A stretch of 64,000 bases of DNA from Sphaerolaimus hirsutus (lineage: Eukaryota; Nematoda; Chromadorea; Monhysterida; Sphaerolaimidae), in NCBI GenBank assembly GCA_964036195.1, contig OZ038455.1:2311855-2375854 (forward strand), written 5' to 3'. A program made the translations under genes and the position numbers. The first letter of the stretch is position 1. Each line of letters opens with the position of its first letter. Shown one piece after another: positions 58,701 to 63,794 of the stretch. The notes below the pieces were generated by a model. It was not told where the DNA came from, did no database searches, and worked only from the letters and a program-made list of their open reading frames with translations.

Positions 58701-61700
58701 GTCCGGGACTGGCACCAGGTGGCATTGATGAGTGGCTGCACGCTGGCCATGTTCTCCAGCAGTGGAGCGACTGCGGCGCGCCGGTCCAATTTGCTGGCGC
58801 AGCTGCCCTCCCAGCGGAGAACTGCCACCATGCCGCCGCTGAAGCCGAACCCCAGGCTGCCCGGCTCCTCGTAGGACATCGACTGCAGGGTTGGGGTGGG
58901 TTGAGAGCATGTGCAGAATATCTAGTCCTGAAAAGTTCATACCAATGCCATCAGTGTGGCTTGTACAATTCAGTGTATACAAAGAAATGCAGCATTCCAT
59001 TGAACATAAAAATAAAGTAGGTGTCATTGATTTAAATTCAGAAATGCAATGCACAGGCATTTTTTAAGGTGAGAATGAAACATCTTATCACATGTTTACC
59101 GCTTCTAAGGAGCCTGAAGTTTTGTAAGATAACTTCAATTTCCATCTTTGCCAGAACGTCAAATCTATTTAGTATAAGATGCACATTCTGCCCTCACAAC
59201 ACCAAAACCAGTGTCTCATATTGTGAAACTGCTTCCCCACTGGTGCAGCCACAGTCACAGTGAACTGACCATGATGCACTTGTCATCTGGCACTGAGCAG
59301 AACTGCTTGAAATGCGGTGGGTTGCGCATGGTGTCCATCCAGTGCACCACATCTTCTTTTGCATCCACTGCCCACCTGCAACCAATCAAGCCTGTTAAGC
59401 GGGAATTAGAGCTCAGCGTCGATTCGACGTGAAATGACGACGTGAAATGACGACGTGAAATTAATTACACGAGTGTGGATCATGCTACGGGTCTACAATT
59501 TTCTAAGGATAATATATGAATCAATACCTTAATCGTGTCCAATTGCAAGCAACCGTTGACGTGAAACGTAAAGTTAGTTCCCTGACGTAAAATGATGACG
59601 TGAAATGATAAAAATTGAATTTTTCAATTCGCTCTAGTTGTGGCTGATAACACTCAGTATTGGACACGATTAAGCTATTGATTCATATATTTTCCTTAGA
59701 AAATTGCAGACCCGTAGCATGATCCACACTCGTGTAATTAATTTCACGACGTCATTTTACGTCGTCATTTCACGTCGAATCGACGCTGAGCTCTAATTCC
59801 GGCTTTACAATTCACCAGGGTTCACAAAGAATAGTGTCACAATTAGTGTGGTCAAATGTGCCAGGTAGTGATGGACTGCCGCCACGACACCATTGGCGCT
59901 TGGCGTCCTCATTCTGTGGCGCCCTTGGTGCCTGGCGCTCAGTGCGGAAAGGGCACACGATGGCACCAACACTGTTTCAGGGTGTTTGAAAATCCGATGA
60001 AATAATAAAAATGAGTTCATCGCTACCAGACTTTGACCGAAAACCAGGCACCAAAAGTATACTCGCGGATATGCGCAGAATCCTACCATAATTGAATGAA
60101 TAAAAGCTCGTGGTAAATTTTGTAATGCTATAAATTTCGTAATTATTTGCTCCAAAGTAAAACCGAAATATTATGCTGAAAAACGGTATAATTTTAGCTT
60201 CATTATTCCGATGGGTAGGCCGGAATTAGAGCTCAGCGTCGATTCGACGTGAAATGATGACGTGAAATGTCGTCGTGAAATTAATTACACGAGTGTGGAT
60301 CATGCTACGGGTCTACAATTTTCTAAGGATAATATATGAATCAATACCTTAATCGTGTCCAATTGCAAGCAACCGTTGACGTGAAATGTAAAGTTAGTTC
60401 CCTGACGTAAAATGATGACGTGAAATGATAACAATTGAATTTTTCAATTCGCTCTAGTTGTGGCTGATTACACTCAGTATTGGACACGATTAAGGTATTG
60501 ATTCATATATTATCCTTAGAAAATTGTAGACCCGTAGCATGATCCACACTCATGTAATTAATTTCACAACGTCATTTTACGTCGTCATTTCACGTCGAAT
60601 CGACGCTGAGCTCTAATTCCGGCTTTACAATTCACCAGGGTGCACAAAGAATAGTGTCACAATTAGTGTGGTCAAATGTGCGAGGTAGTGATGGACTGCC
60701 GCTACGACTAGCATTCGAAAAATAACCCGTGATTTATATTTTCGAAAATCACAATAAATATAAATAACCCGTGATTTATATATATTAATATTTTTTCCAA
60801 ATTCTGAGTGATATATTTTCTAAATTTGAAAAAAATCACTGAGAAAATCACTCATACTTGATACATTGTGGTGCAATTATTGTGCTTTATGACTAAAACA
60901 TGTAATCTGTGCAAGAGAAATTTGCGAGTGATTTTCTCCAGAAAATCTCTCTGTTCATGTAGAGCATCATTGGATTAAAATTGTATTTGAAGCAGGTAAA
61001 CATTGTGCCTACACACTAGTTTTCACCCTGACTTTTTGAAAACTGAAATGGCCAAAAATGGTGACATGTTTCCATCAAGTTTTCCACTACTGAAAGCTAT
61101 ATACAGGGTGGCGCACGTCAGGCGCACGGTTTCAATCTGCAGTCAACAAGTCAATGTTAAATGAAACCTGTTTAAATTTGGTATGGCAGTAGATAAATGC
61201 ACCCCATTTAGTATGTTAAGAGCACATAGCAAAATTCTTATGTCGGAACGTGTAGCACATTGAACGGATGTTTTCCTTTGGAGTTATGTGAAGGAGAAGG
61301 TCCACAGTCCACAGTTGCCCAAAATGATGGACATTGAGCAACATTGACGTTGAAGCATCTGATGGTCCAGCAGTTAAATGAAATTTTGCTTAGCATGCGT
61401 GTGAATGTTGTGGTTGAAATTTTTAATCATTTGGGTATTGTCATATTGCAATAATGGCGGTGGTTCTGTAGAGTGATGTTCATATGGTTTGATGTATGTG
61501 AAAATTTAGCGATATGAATGCGTGCTCTTAACATACTAAATGGGGTACATTTATCTACTGATATACCAAATTTCAGCACTTTTCATTAAAAATTGACGTG
61601 TTGGGAGCAGATTGAAACTGTGTGTCTGACGTGCGCCACCCAGTATGTTCTGTTTTCACAAATGGCATGAATTTTGGTGGGTGGTGTTGGCAAATAACTA

Positions 61701-63207
61701 GTTTGATTACAGCTCAAACTCAAATGATGACAAATGGTGACATCACCATCAATTAGTTTTCATTTTGTATGTGACAAAAATGTAAACTGTTTTAGTAACT
61801 TTTTATTTATGTCATGCTGCTATGAATTCTATGGTTATCTCTTAGGTATAAAGCATCTCTCTATCTTATAACATACTTTCCTGAAATAAAACATGACTTT
61901 GAACCAAAAAATACCAATTTGATGTGATCAAAATTTATCTACAGTAATTGAAAGCTCAGTTTACCATTTTTGAAAACTGATGATGCTTGGTGACATGCAC
62001 CAATGTGAGCTGTTTTCAAATATGGGGAACAATTGTGGAAAACTGTCACCATGGTGTCAACAGTGCCACTAGTGTCATCACAATGTTGCCTAAATGTAGC
62101 CATGTGTCCAAAAATGAGTTTTCACAGCACATCACCATTGAAAAAGTGCTGAGCATGAGCACCTATTTAGTCGAACATCCATTGCCACAACCAGGTGCTA
62201 TAGGTTGAGTGCTAAATATTTGCAGTGCAAAATATTTTTGAAGTTTTCATTGAGGTTGAACTGAAGGTTGAATTTTTCTGTGATATTTGCTTGATGTTTT
62301 CACTTGTAAAATATTGTATAACTGAATACTGCTTGTGGAATAATAATAAATGGACTGTGGTATATTAGAGTACATTTTTTTGCTTGCAAATGGTAAATAA
62401 AGCCCAGAATATTGCTTGAAATTGAAATAAAGCGCAAGTGATTTTTTGAGATTTTTTTCGAGCTTAGAGTTATTTTTTCAGTAATTTAATTATATTTTCT
62501 GGAGACCTAGAGTGATTTATATATATTTATATTTTTTCAATATTGGAGTGATATATTTATATATATTTTCCAAAAAATCGGTGATTTTTTCGAATGCTAG
62601 CTACGACACCATTGGCGCTTGGCGTCCTCATTCTGTGGCGCCCTTGGTGCCTGGCGCTCAGTGCGGTAAGGGCACATAATGGTGCCAACACTGTTTCAGG
62701 GTGATTGAAAATCCGATGAAATAATAAAAATGAGTTCATCGCTACCAGACTTTGACCGAAAACCAGGCACCATAAGTATACTCGCGGATATGCGCAGAAT
62801 CCTACCATAATTGAATGAATAAAAGCCCGTGGTAAATTTTGTAATGCTATAAATTTCGTAATTATTTGCTCCAAAGTAAAACCGAAATATTATGCTGAAA
62901 AATGGTATAATTTTAGCTTCATTATTCCGATGGGTTATGGTAGGTTTCCATACTAAGTGTGATGTCCGCTGAGTATACCACACTAAATGTCACGTTGTCA
63001 CTAGCTCCATGCACCAGCACCATGGCATTTCACCATGCCCAGTGCCAATCTGCACACGACCCACCTAAACTGCCACTGCCAGCACCAGGTGTGCGCAGCC
63101 GCGGTGAGCTGGGCCACGGCGTGCCTGCCAGCAGCCACCATGCCAACTTGCACCACGGCCGTGTGGTGCTGCACTTCGGTCACTCGGTACACTGGCACAC
63201 CGCTTGG
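28493..63207 (-). CDS. unrecognised multi-exon gene with C-terminal ankyrin repeats (about 15 exons seen, N-terminus missing)
   Basis: Fifteen minus-strand segments with GT-AG ends join in phase from 63207 to the TAG at 28493-28495, giving about 649 codons. The first about 430 residues match no family I recognise; they include YRVTEVQHHTAVVQVGMV, VVHWMDTMRNPPHFK, CYLWKYGGDMVRYGC and MKILPTACVEIFMG. The C-terminal part holds four to five ankyrin repeats (NGFTALLWAADQGHKDV, SGETLLMAAAVGGN, NGYTALMWAAWMGNKDAF). The join between 53008 and 40408 crosses 12.6 kb and is supported by phase only, so the two halves could be separate genes. Several introns are complete transposons. Upstream exons probably lie beyond 64000. 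Confidence 0.7.
28760..29087. mobile_element. CCGTATTT element in the ankyrin gene intron
   Basis: Same centre as 28176-28408 in inverse orientation, right end GGAAATACGG then TA; left end degraded (TCCTCGAATAAAATCCCC). Confidence 0.65.
29087..29370. repeat. segmental duplicate, copy 1 (with part of exon A3)
   Basis: From TATCTGTTGTCGCTGCTGTA through exon A3 to CATTGCATTACCGCC, nearly identical to 39738-40015. Confidence 0.85.
29302..29508 (-). CDS. ankyrin exon A3 (two ankyrin repeats, uninterrupted)
   Basis: Phase 1-1, 69 codons: VDDNGFTALLWAADQGHKDV, LLSAPGADLTHRDKSGETLL, AAAVGGNAMIVDKLLKLL. Acceptor CACAG, donor GTGCTG. It is the intron-less paralogue of A1 plus A2. Confidence 0.85.
29777..30703. 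mobile_element. hAT-like array element TAGTGATGG (GGCGCC), copy 2
   Basis: TAGTGATGGAAAAAGCGCC to CCATCACTA, flanked by GTCATGTG (29769-29776 and 30704-30711). GGCGCC arrays at both ends; the middle (about 29995-30485) is non-array DNA including a CCGTATTT-type end near 30330. Confidence 0.88.
30712..31220. other. repeat-rich DNA with a possible coding-like stretch
   Basis: Contains a repeat related to 49440-49520 (CATATAACCATGTATTTAGA). An open plus-strand stretch after CCGCAG at 30985 reads FVQNATRRWTRVKTKYVHR, but no donor or partner exon is evident. Confidence 0.3.
31423..31838. mobile_element. CCGTATTACC element, TA target
   Basis: CCGTATTACCTCGAAATACC to GAGGTAATACGG with TA flanks. 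GGGGGTTAATTCGAGG arrays near both ends. A partial copy starts at 31222 and another ends at 32061. Confidence 0.75.
32066..32384. mobile_element. inverted-repeat element adjoining the LINE
   Basis: Ends CACATTTGCCCG and CGGGCAAATGTG; the interior is two hairpins built from GATTTTCAGATATGAGTGAA and its complement. Confidence 0.75.
32465..34012 (+). CDS. LINE ORF1-like protein, 515 codons
   Basis: An open frame ending 29 bp before ORF2. No RNA-binding domain is recognised. It has a basic C-terminus (KKRLGKNPHKKKQHKRK) and an internal imperfect repeat, RHDMTLYRTTTFCIKC and GHDMTLNKTTIFGSKC, with scattered CxxC pairs. It is the expected position and size for a LINE ORF1, but an open frame by chance or a host fragment cannot be excluded. 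Confidence 0.5.
   Translation: MTALGRPSPNGTGYLARLMAREIVLALWNKGKPTLNWWVQNDGGREKRVNKDTYSTRHDMTLYRTTTFCIKCRHDFEVPRLCSFMAKRQGAEKSIQKGHDMTLNKTTIFGSKCGEVGAGMTSHDNDSITEKHKNQESTTPGKAPSSRTLSEDAVIRGDRKIARLLAKIGILGAKDLIMSPVETVAAVVAGQKPKIRRAALETRGATVSGEMGGCHTHAFSHQFMQFGVDRRETLFAVLLCIFTVFRSMIPKSKRICANVTLDMAHKNPALAFWWQMDGFLTGYIGGVVGRLGIAQIRNYFMHGTQLRRKSRRVRAGTWSRWVRTRRVHMIYITIPIRQISVLALLAGTGTCIWVSSTLIGLETNDQGAKVIRLNLGYLVRGNTNALSLCRCGFGVCGRLMEVGRKWAVAVRRQVSRVRDIFLHAGNCLTMLWGLRTWLCRKKRLGKNPHKKKQHKRKTETHQCTTHYMTITTDQSGSTSNPQAGGANHERGKGTQKQHEIGRIMGIPKNKNLNQK
34042..37329 (+). pseudogene. LINE ORF2: APE endonuclease plus reverse transcriptase, broken by two in-frame stops
   Basis: An N-terminal AP-endonuclease domain starts at FFQNVRSARKK, with GEAN, VIGDFNGA, TRIDHCLMD and SDHSG. 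RT motifs follow: SAGTTGISHEML, MLHKKGSKSDVNYYR, CFMDAVKAFDRV (motif A), GVRQGCCLGP (motif B), FFVDDVVLM (motif C, 36172-36183) and KYLGILL. The C-terminal CPLC...H...C (about 37140-37205) is a likely zinc knuckle. Stops TAG (35545-35547) and TGA (35584-35586) interrupt a frame that is otherwise continuous for about 1,096 codons. Motif C is FVDD rather than the usual FADD. Clade not assigned. Confidence 0.88.
37561..38645. other. no gene seen
   Basis: AT-rich DNA between the LINE and the next element; no coding support. Confidence 0.5.
38646..39105. mobile_element. CCGTATTT element
   Basis: CCGTATTTCCTCGAAATACC to GAGGAAATACGG. C-rich TCGAAATACCCC arrays and an ACCACTATGAAACAATCA motif occur in both halves. 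Confidence 0.75.
39106..39737. other. no gene seen; repeat fragments
   Basis: A MITE B right end (GGGTCTGGGAGTGGCACCTG) at about 39430-39449 and a CCGTATTT right end at about 39672. Confidence 0.45.
39738..40015. repeat. segmental duplicate, copy 2 (with most of exon A2)
   Basis: Nearly identical to 29087-29370, differing at few positions over about 280 bp, 10.6 kb away in the same orientation. Confidence 0.85.
39952..40055 (-). CDS. ankyrin exon A2 (second half of the split exon)
   Basis: Reads DYDGRTTLMAAAIGGNAMIV and DKLLKLLPADNVNA. Phase 2 in and 1 out. Most of the exon and about 230 bp of its downstream intron are nearly identical to A3 and its flank at 29087-29370. Confidence 0.82.
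40063..40307. mobile_element. hAT-like array element TAGGGTGTCAAC that constitutes an intron
   Basis: TAGGGTGTCAAC to a degenerate complement (GAAACACTA), flanked by CCTGCGAA (40055-40062) and CCTGTGAA (40308-40315), a 7/8 match. The interior repeats GGAAA/CTGGAAA-type units. The intron removed is 40056-40308, so splicing removes exactly one element plus one target copy. Confidence 0.82.
40309..40408 (-). CDS. ankyrin exon A1 (first half of a split ankyrin exon)
   Basis: Reads HDVNTALMIAAEEGNGTAFD and LLSAPGADVIH. Phase 1 in and 2 out. With A2 it totals 204 bp, paralogous to the single 207-bp exon A3. The split point is a transposon insertion. Confidence 0.8.
40435..40764. mobile_element. 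CCATATTTGC element, TA target
   Basis: CCATATTTGCATGAATAATC to TTCAAGCAAATATGG with TA flanks; G-rich GAATTATTCAAGGGGG arrays. Related to 47106-47523 and 57566-57997. Confidence 0.7.
41037..41919. mobile_element. hAT-like array element TAACGATGGC (TTCGAAAA), copy 1
   Basis: TAACGATGGCAAAAAAGATTC to TTTGCCATCGTTA, flanked by CATGCAGC (41029-41036 and 41920-41927). TTCGAAAATT arrays at both ends. Confidence 0.9.
42214..42365. mobile_element. hAT-like array element TAGGGTGTCAAC (CGGAAAA)
   Basis: TAGGGTGTCAACAAAATTT to TTGACACCCTA, flanked by CTTCTGAC and CTTCTGAA (7/8). The interior is CGGAAAACGGAAA repeats. Free-standing relative of the intron element at 40063-40307. Confidence 0.85.
42526..44363. 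mobile_element. CCGTATTT element interrupted by a giant foldback
   Basis: CCGTATTTCCTCGAAATACC at left, ACTACGG then TA at right. The intact relative at 49534-49981 (reading ATTTGTCATGTACGTTCCC there) shows the uninterrupted site. Confidence 0.78.
42811..44244. mobile_element. 1.43-kb foldback element with TA target duplication
   Basis: Arms of about 680 bp, ends CACCCCCGTTCACCATGG and complement, flanked by TA; the arms meet near 43530. The right arm read on the minus strand, and the left arm on plus, stay partly open as AQLEMHFDDCFHSIFWNMAA and SVAENALADEYVIHMLWYTF. Protein family not recognised. Confidence 0.85.
44366..46137. other. no gene seen
   Basis: AT-rich. A degraded TACTCGAGTACTG array at about 44740-44885 resembles the 48578-49186 element. 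Confidence 0.45.
46146..46310. mobile_element. hAT-like element CATAGGCGG, copy 1
   Basis: CATAGGCGGTGTAAGCGC to GCGCCGCCTATG, flanked by ATGCAATA and ATGCAACA (7/8). The interior repeats GTGAATGTCACAAGC-type units. Confidence 0.8.
46311..47105. other. no gene seen
   Basis: AAATATAATTAAAT arrays at about 46425-46620, then an open but unsupported plus-strand stretch near 46711-46968. Confidence 0.4.
47106..47523. mobile_element. CTGTATTTGC element, TA target
   Basis: CTGTATTTGCTTGAATAGTT to TTCAAGCAAATACAG with TA flanks; related to 40435-40764. Confidence 0.7.
47524..48569. other. no supported gene
   Basis: Holds ATATAATTAAAT arrays (48360-48480). An open minus-strand stretch near 47600-47720 reads DPNRAVQHPDRALRNKIFP, but usable splice sites were not found. 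Confidence 0.35.
48578..49186. mobile_element. hAT-like array element CAGAGTTGTTA (CGTACGCG)
   Basis: CAGAGTTGTTAAAAGGTACG to TAACAACTCTG, flanked by CTGGTATG (48570-48577 and 49187-49194). Both ends are arrays of TACGCGTACGCG/TTTACGTAC units. Confidence 0.9.
49339..50164. mobile_element. hAT-like element CATAGGC, copy 2, with nested CCGTATTT element
   Basis: CATAGGCTGCGCATAG to TACGCCGCCTATG, flanked by ATTAAGGT and ATAAAGGT (7/8). The element at 49534-49981 is inserted within it. Confidence 0.75.
49534..49981. mobile_element. CCGTTATTCC element nested in 49339-50164
   Basis: CCGTTATTCCTCGAAATACC to GGGGAAATACGG, TA flanks. Carries the GTCATGTACGTTCCC stretch that is the empty site for the 42811-44244 foldback. 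Confidence 0.8.
50505..51920. mobile_element. hAT-like array element TAACGATGGC (TTCGAAAA), copy 2
   Basis: TAACGATGGCAAAAAAAAATT to TTTGCCATCGTTA, flanked by ATCCAGGC (50497-50504 and 51921-51928 within a base). It hosts the nested element at 50836-51094. Confidence 0.88.
50836..51094. mobile_element. hAT-like array element TAGTGATGG (GGCGCC), copy 3, nested
   Basis: TAGTGATGGAAAAAGCGCC to CCATCACTA, flanked by CCCCCAGT (50828-50835 and 51095-51102). Confidence 0.9.
52108..52347. mobile_element. MITE B-like hairpin, GTGGCAATTCCGC ends
   Basis: GTGGCAATTCCGCAAAATGA to TTTTGCGGAACTGGCAC, with flanks CTG and CAG. Same GTGGCA terminal hexamer as the intron-forming MITEs; here not in an identified gene. 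A related element with a nested insertion runs from about 63255 to 63846. Confidence 0.7.
52396..52830. mobile_element. CCGTATTTTC element, TA target
   Basis: CCGTATTTTCACGAAATATC to GAGGAAATACAG with TA flanks; C-rich arrays. Confidence 0.7.
53008..53086 (-). CDS. ankyrin-gene exon M11
   Basis: Reads EQPSVVWDQVLTLLLYCHV and DKWMAVV, directly after the CACCAG end of a MITE intron. The donor is uncertain: GTTCTC (ends 53008, phase 1, fits A1) or GTCGGT (ends 53012, phase 0). Confidence 0.6.
53087..53324 (-). mobile_element. MITE B that is exactly an intron (between M10 and M11)
   Basis: On the minus strand the intron begins GTGGCAGTCCCAGACCCTG and ends CTGGGATTGGCACCAG. GTGGCA..TGGCAC are the element ends and CAG is present on both sides, so the element gives the GT and the flank gives the AG. 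Interior pairs TGTCAAATGTCATGCAAAG with its mirror. Confidence 0.85.
53325..53372 (-). CDS. ankyrin-gene exon M10 (48-bp micro-exon)
   Basis: Reads LPRVMPMELLEHYANQ, phase 0-0, acceptor ATGCAG. Its donor is the terminal GTGGCA of the MITE intron 53087-53324. Confidence 0.68.
53437..53646. repeat. inverted repeat in the M9/M10 intron
   Basis: TTGTGAGAAAAGGCAGTGA pairs with CACTGCCTTTTCTCACAA. Confidence 0.65.
53755..54161. mobile_element. CCGTATTT element in the M9/M10 intron
   Basis: CCGTATTTCCTCGAAATACC to TCAAAGAAATATGG with TA flanks; its right end is 13 bp from exon M9. Confidence 0.72.
54175..54378 (-). CDS. ankyrin-gene exon M9
   Basis: A 68-codon phase 0-0 exon: TITVDIVSEKKHIFHFEQSC, MSQKQLKTSRFMKILPTACV, EIFMGMFDEQGEEDDVLRDM. 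A TACCGTAT element ends 13 bp beyond its donor. Confidence 0.8.
54746..54913 (-). CDS. ankyrin-gene exon M8
   Basis: A 56-codon phase 0-0 exon: VRSSWDWQQPAEQPFTAAQL, AVNYWDSRPVAQDAQWNVTK, RAVVEAACTPGLVCGQ. Acceptor CACAG, donor GTGAGT. Confidence 0.8.
55109..56362. mobile_element. hAT-like array element TAGTGATGG (GGCGCC), copy 4, interrupted
   Basis: TAGTGATGGAAAAGCGCC to TTCCATCACTA, flanked by GATAAGGC (55101-55108 and 56363-56370). GGCGCC arrays at both ends. A CCGTATTT element (55428-55877) is inserted inside. Confidence 0.88.
55428..55877. mobile_element. CCGTATTT element nested in 55109-56362
   Basis: CCGTATTTCCTCGAAATACC to TCGAGGAAATACGG with TA flanks; TCGAAATACCCC arrays and ACCACTATGAAACAATCA in both halves. 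Confidence 0.8.
56462..56642. mobile_element. MITE family A copy in the M7/M8 intron
   Basis: GGTTTTCAACCGAAATTTTG pairs with CAAAATTTCAGTTGAAAAC; ACTCAAATGCGTTC core. Confidence 0.7.
56683..56771 (-). CDS. ankyrin-gene exon M7
   Basis: Reads DVLNDLPSTGLQTCPKFTSP, then AIIFNPLNAS. Found by splicing out the 56772-56997 MITE. Donor GTCAGT gives phase 0 into M8, which is open in that frame. Confidence 0.7.
56772..56997 (-). mobile_element. MITE B that is exactly an intron (between M6 and M7)
   Basis: On the minus strand it begins GTGCCAGTCCCAAGCCCTG and ends GGGACTGCCCCCAG, with CAG before the donor as well. The interior is TTTACTTTGCATTTGAC-type repeats arranged as a palindrome. Confidence 0.82.
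56998..57102 (-). CDS. ankyrin-gene exon M6
   Basis: Reads LLQTTTADGKKHAAAVWCC, then SEHLCLSWKKRVVKA. Phase 1-1. Its donor GT is the end of the MITE that forms the next intron. Confidence 0.68.
57336..57417 (-). CDS. ankyrin-gene exon M5
   Basis: Reads WKYGGDMVRYGCIKDLRKTL and GGTVPHF. The acceptor TTTTGCAG is strong; the donor GTTGCC is weak but gives phase 1, as M6 needs. Confidence 0.65.
57566..57997. mobile_element. CCGCATTTCC element
   Basis: CCGCATTTCCCTGAAAAATT to TCGAGTAAACACGG; GAATTATTCAAG arrays. Confidence 0.62.
58075..58334. mobile_element. CCGTATTT element in the M4/M5 intron
   Basis: CCGTATTTCCTCGAATTACC to TGAGGAAATACGG with TA flanks; same unique centre as 28760-29087. Confidence 0.78.
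58379..58526 (-). CDS. ankyrin-gene exon M4
   Basis: Begins CETDGCNSLAALGNEPTFG, then KIVCAADPAVHRED and RVTMCMGQCYL. The acceptor AG is the CAG flank of the upstream MITE intron. The donor (GTTGGT) was chosen to give phase 0 for M5. Cysteine-rich. Confidence 0.7.
58527..58715 (-). mobile_element. MITE B that is exactly an intron (between M3 and M4)
   Basis: On the minus strand it begins GTGCCAGTCCCGGACCCTG and ends GGTCTGGGACTGCCCCAG. Flanks are CTG and CAG. The interior pairs CATGTAAAATGTAGAATG with CATTTAACATTTTACAAGG-type sequence. Confidence 0.82.
58716..58882 (-). CDS. ankyrin-gene exon M3
   Basis: Reads SMSYEEPGSLGFGFSGGMV, then VLRWEGSCASKLDRRAAV and LENMASVQPLINAT. Acceptor CTGCAG. 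The donor GT at 58715 is the terminal GT of a MITE. Confidence 0.78.
59270..59375 (-). CDS. ankyrin-gene exon M2
   Basis: Reads WAVDAKEDVVHWMDTMRN, then PPHFKQFCSVPDDKCIM. Acceptor TTGCAG, donor GTCAGT, phase 2 in and 0 out. Confidence 0.75.
59400..59803. mobile_element. palindromic element, copy 1 of tandem duplication
   Basis: Ends GGAATTAGAGCTCAGCGTCG and complement; arms of about 170 bp with GACGTGAAATGA repeats. Confidence 0.82.
59804..60216. repeat. duplicated flank, copy 1
   Basis: GGCTTTACAATTCACCAGGG through GGCGCTTGGCGTCC to TTATTCCGATGGGTAGG; recurs at 60624-60708 plus 62608-62936. Confidence 0.82.
60220..60623. mobile_element. palindromic element, copy 2
   Basis: Nearly identical to 59400-59803. 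Confidence 0.82.
60709..62599. mobile_element. 1.9-kb hAT-like element with empty-site support
   Basis: TAGCATTCGAAAAA to TTTTTTCGAATGCTA, flanked by GCTACGAC at 60701-60708 and 62600-62607. The uninterrupted copy at about 59875-59895 reads through (CCACGACACC). Subterminal GTGATTTATAT arrays; no transposase of its own seen. Confidence 0.9.
61093..61645. mobile_element. nested mariner-type relic with inverted subterminal repeats
   Basis: ACAGGGTGGCGCACGTCAG pairs with CTGACGTGCGCCACCCAGT. Inner inverted pair around CCCATTTAGTATGTTAAGAG and its complement. The plus strand at about 61265-61345 reads FLWSYVKEKVHSPQLP, resembling the FLWGYLKDKVY motif of mariner/DDE transposases; stops flank it. 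Confidence 0.68.
63086..63207 (-). CDS. ankyrin-gene exon M1
   Basis: Reads PSGVPVYRVTEVQHHTAVV, then QVGMVAAGRHAVAQLTAAAH. The acceptor follows a pyrimidine run (plus-strand G tract) and the donor is GTGCTG. Phase 0 in and 2 out, agreeing with M2 3.7 kb away. Confidence 0.68.
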
Positions 63208-63358
63208 CTGGGGGGGGGAGGTTTGTTTGTTGCTGATTGAGTTAGGGAGACTAGGTGCCAATGAGAAGTGAGAAGTGAAATGGCAAAAGCGATGAGAAAT
63301 TACATTTTATTTGAAATTTTTACTTTGCTTTTGCCAATTCATTTGTCATTTCAATTTA

Positions 63359-63794
63359 CCGTATTACCTCGAATTATCCCCCCCCCTTGAATTAACCCCC
63401 CCCCCCCCTCGAAATACCCCCCCTAAATTTCGGCTGAGGAAATAATAAACCCCCCCCTCGAAATACCCCCCCCCCTAAAATTGAGTGTATCGTGAACGTA
63501 CATGACAAATACCGCAGTTTGTGATCTGTACAAGTCAGAACACACGTTCAAACTGATGATTGAGTGATGTTAGGGAAGGGTTTATGTGCATATACAGTTA
63601 TATATGCCTAAAAACACATATATGTACATCTATGTAATTGCTTGATTTTTCTACGTCTGAGTATGCGCAATTTCTGAAAATTTCTGGCGAAATAATAGAC
63701 CCCCCCCTCGAATAAACCCCCCCTCGAATTATCCCCCCCTCAAATTTTGCTGGCGAAATAATAAACCCCCTGGGGGTATTTCGAGGTAATATGG
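63359..63794. mobile_element. CCGTATTACC element nested in a MITE B-like hairpin
   Basis: CCGTATTACCTCGAATTATC to GAGGTAATATGG with TA flanks, inserted between AATGAGAAGTGAGAAGTGAA (63260) and the mirror near 63806-63825. Confidence 0.75.
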
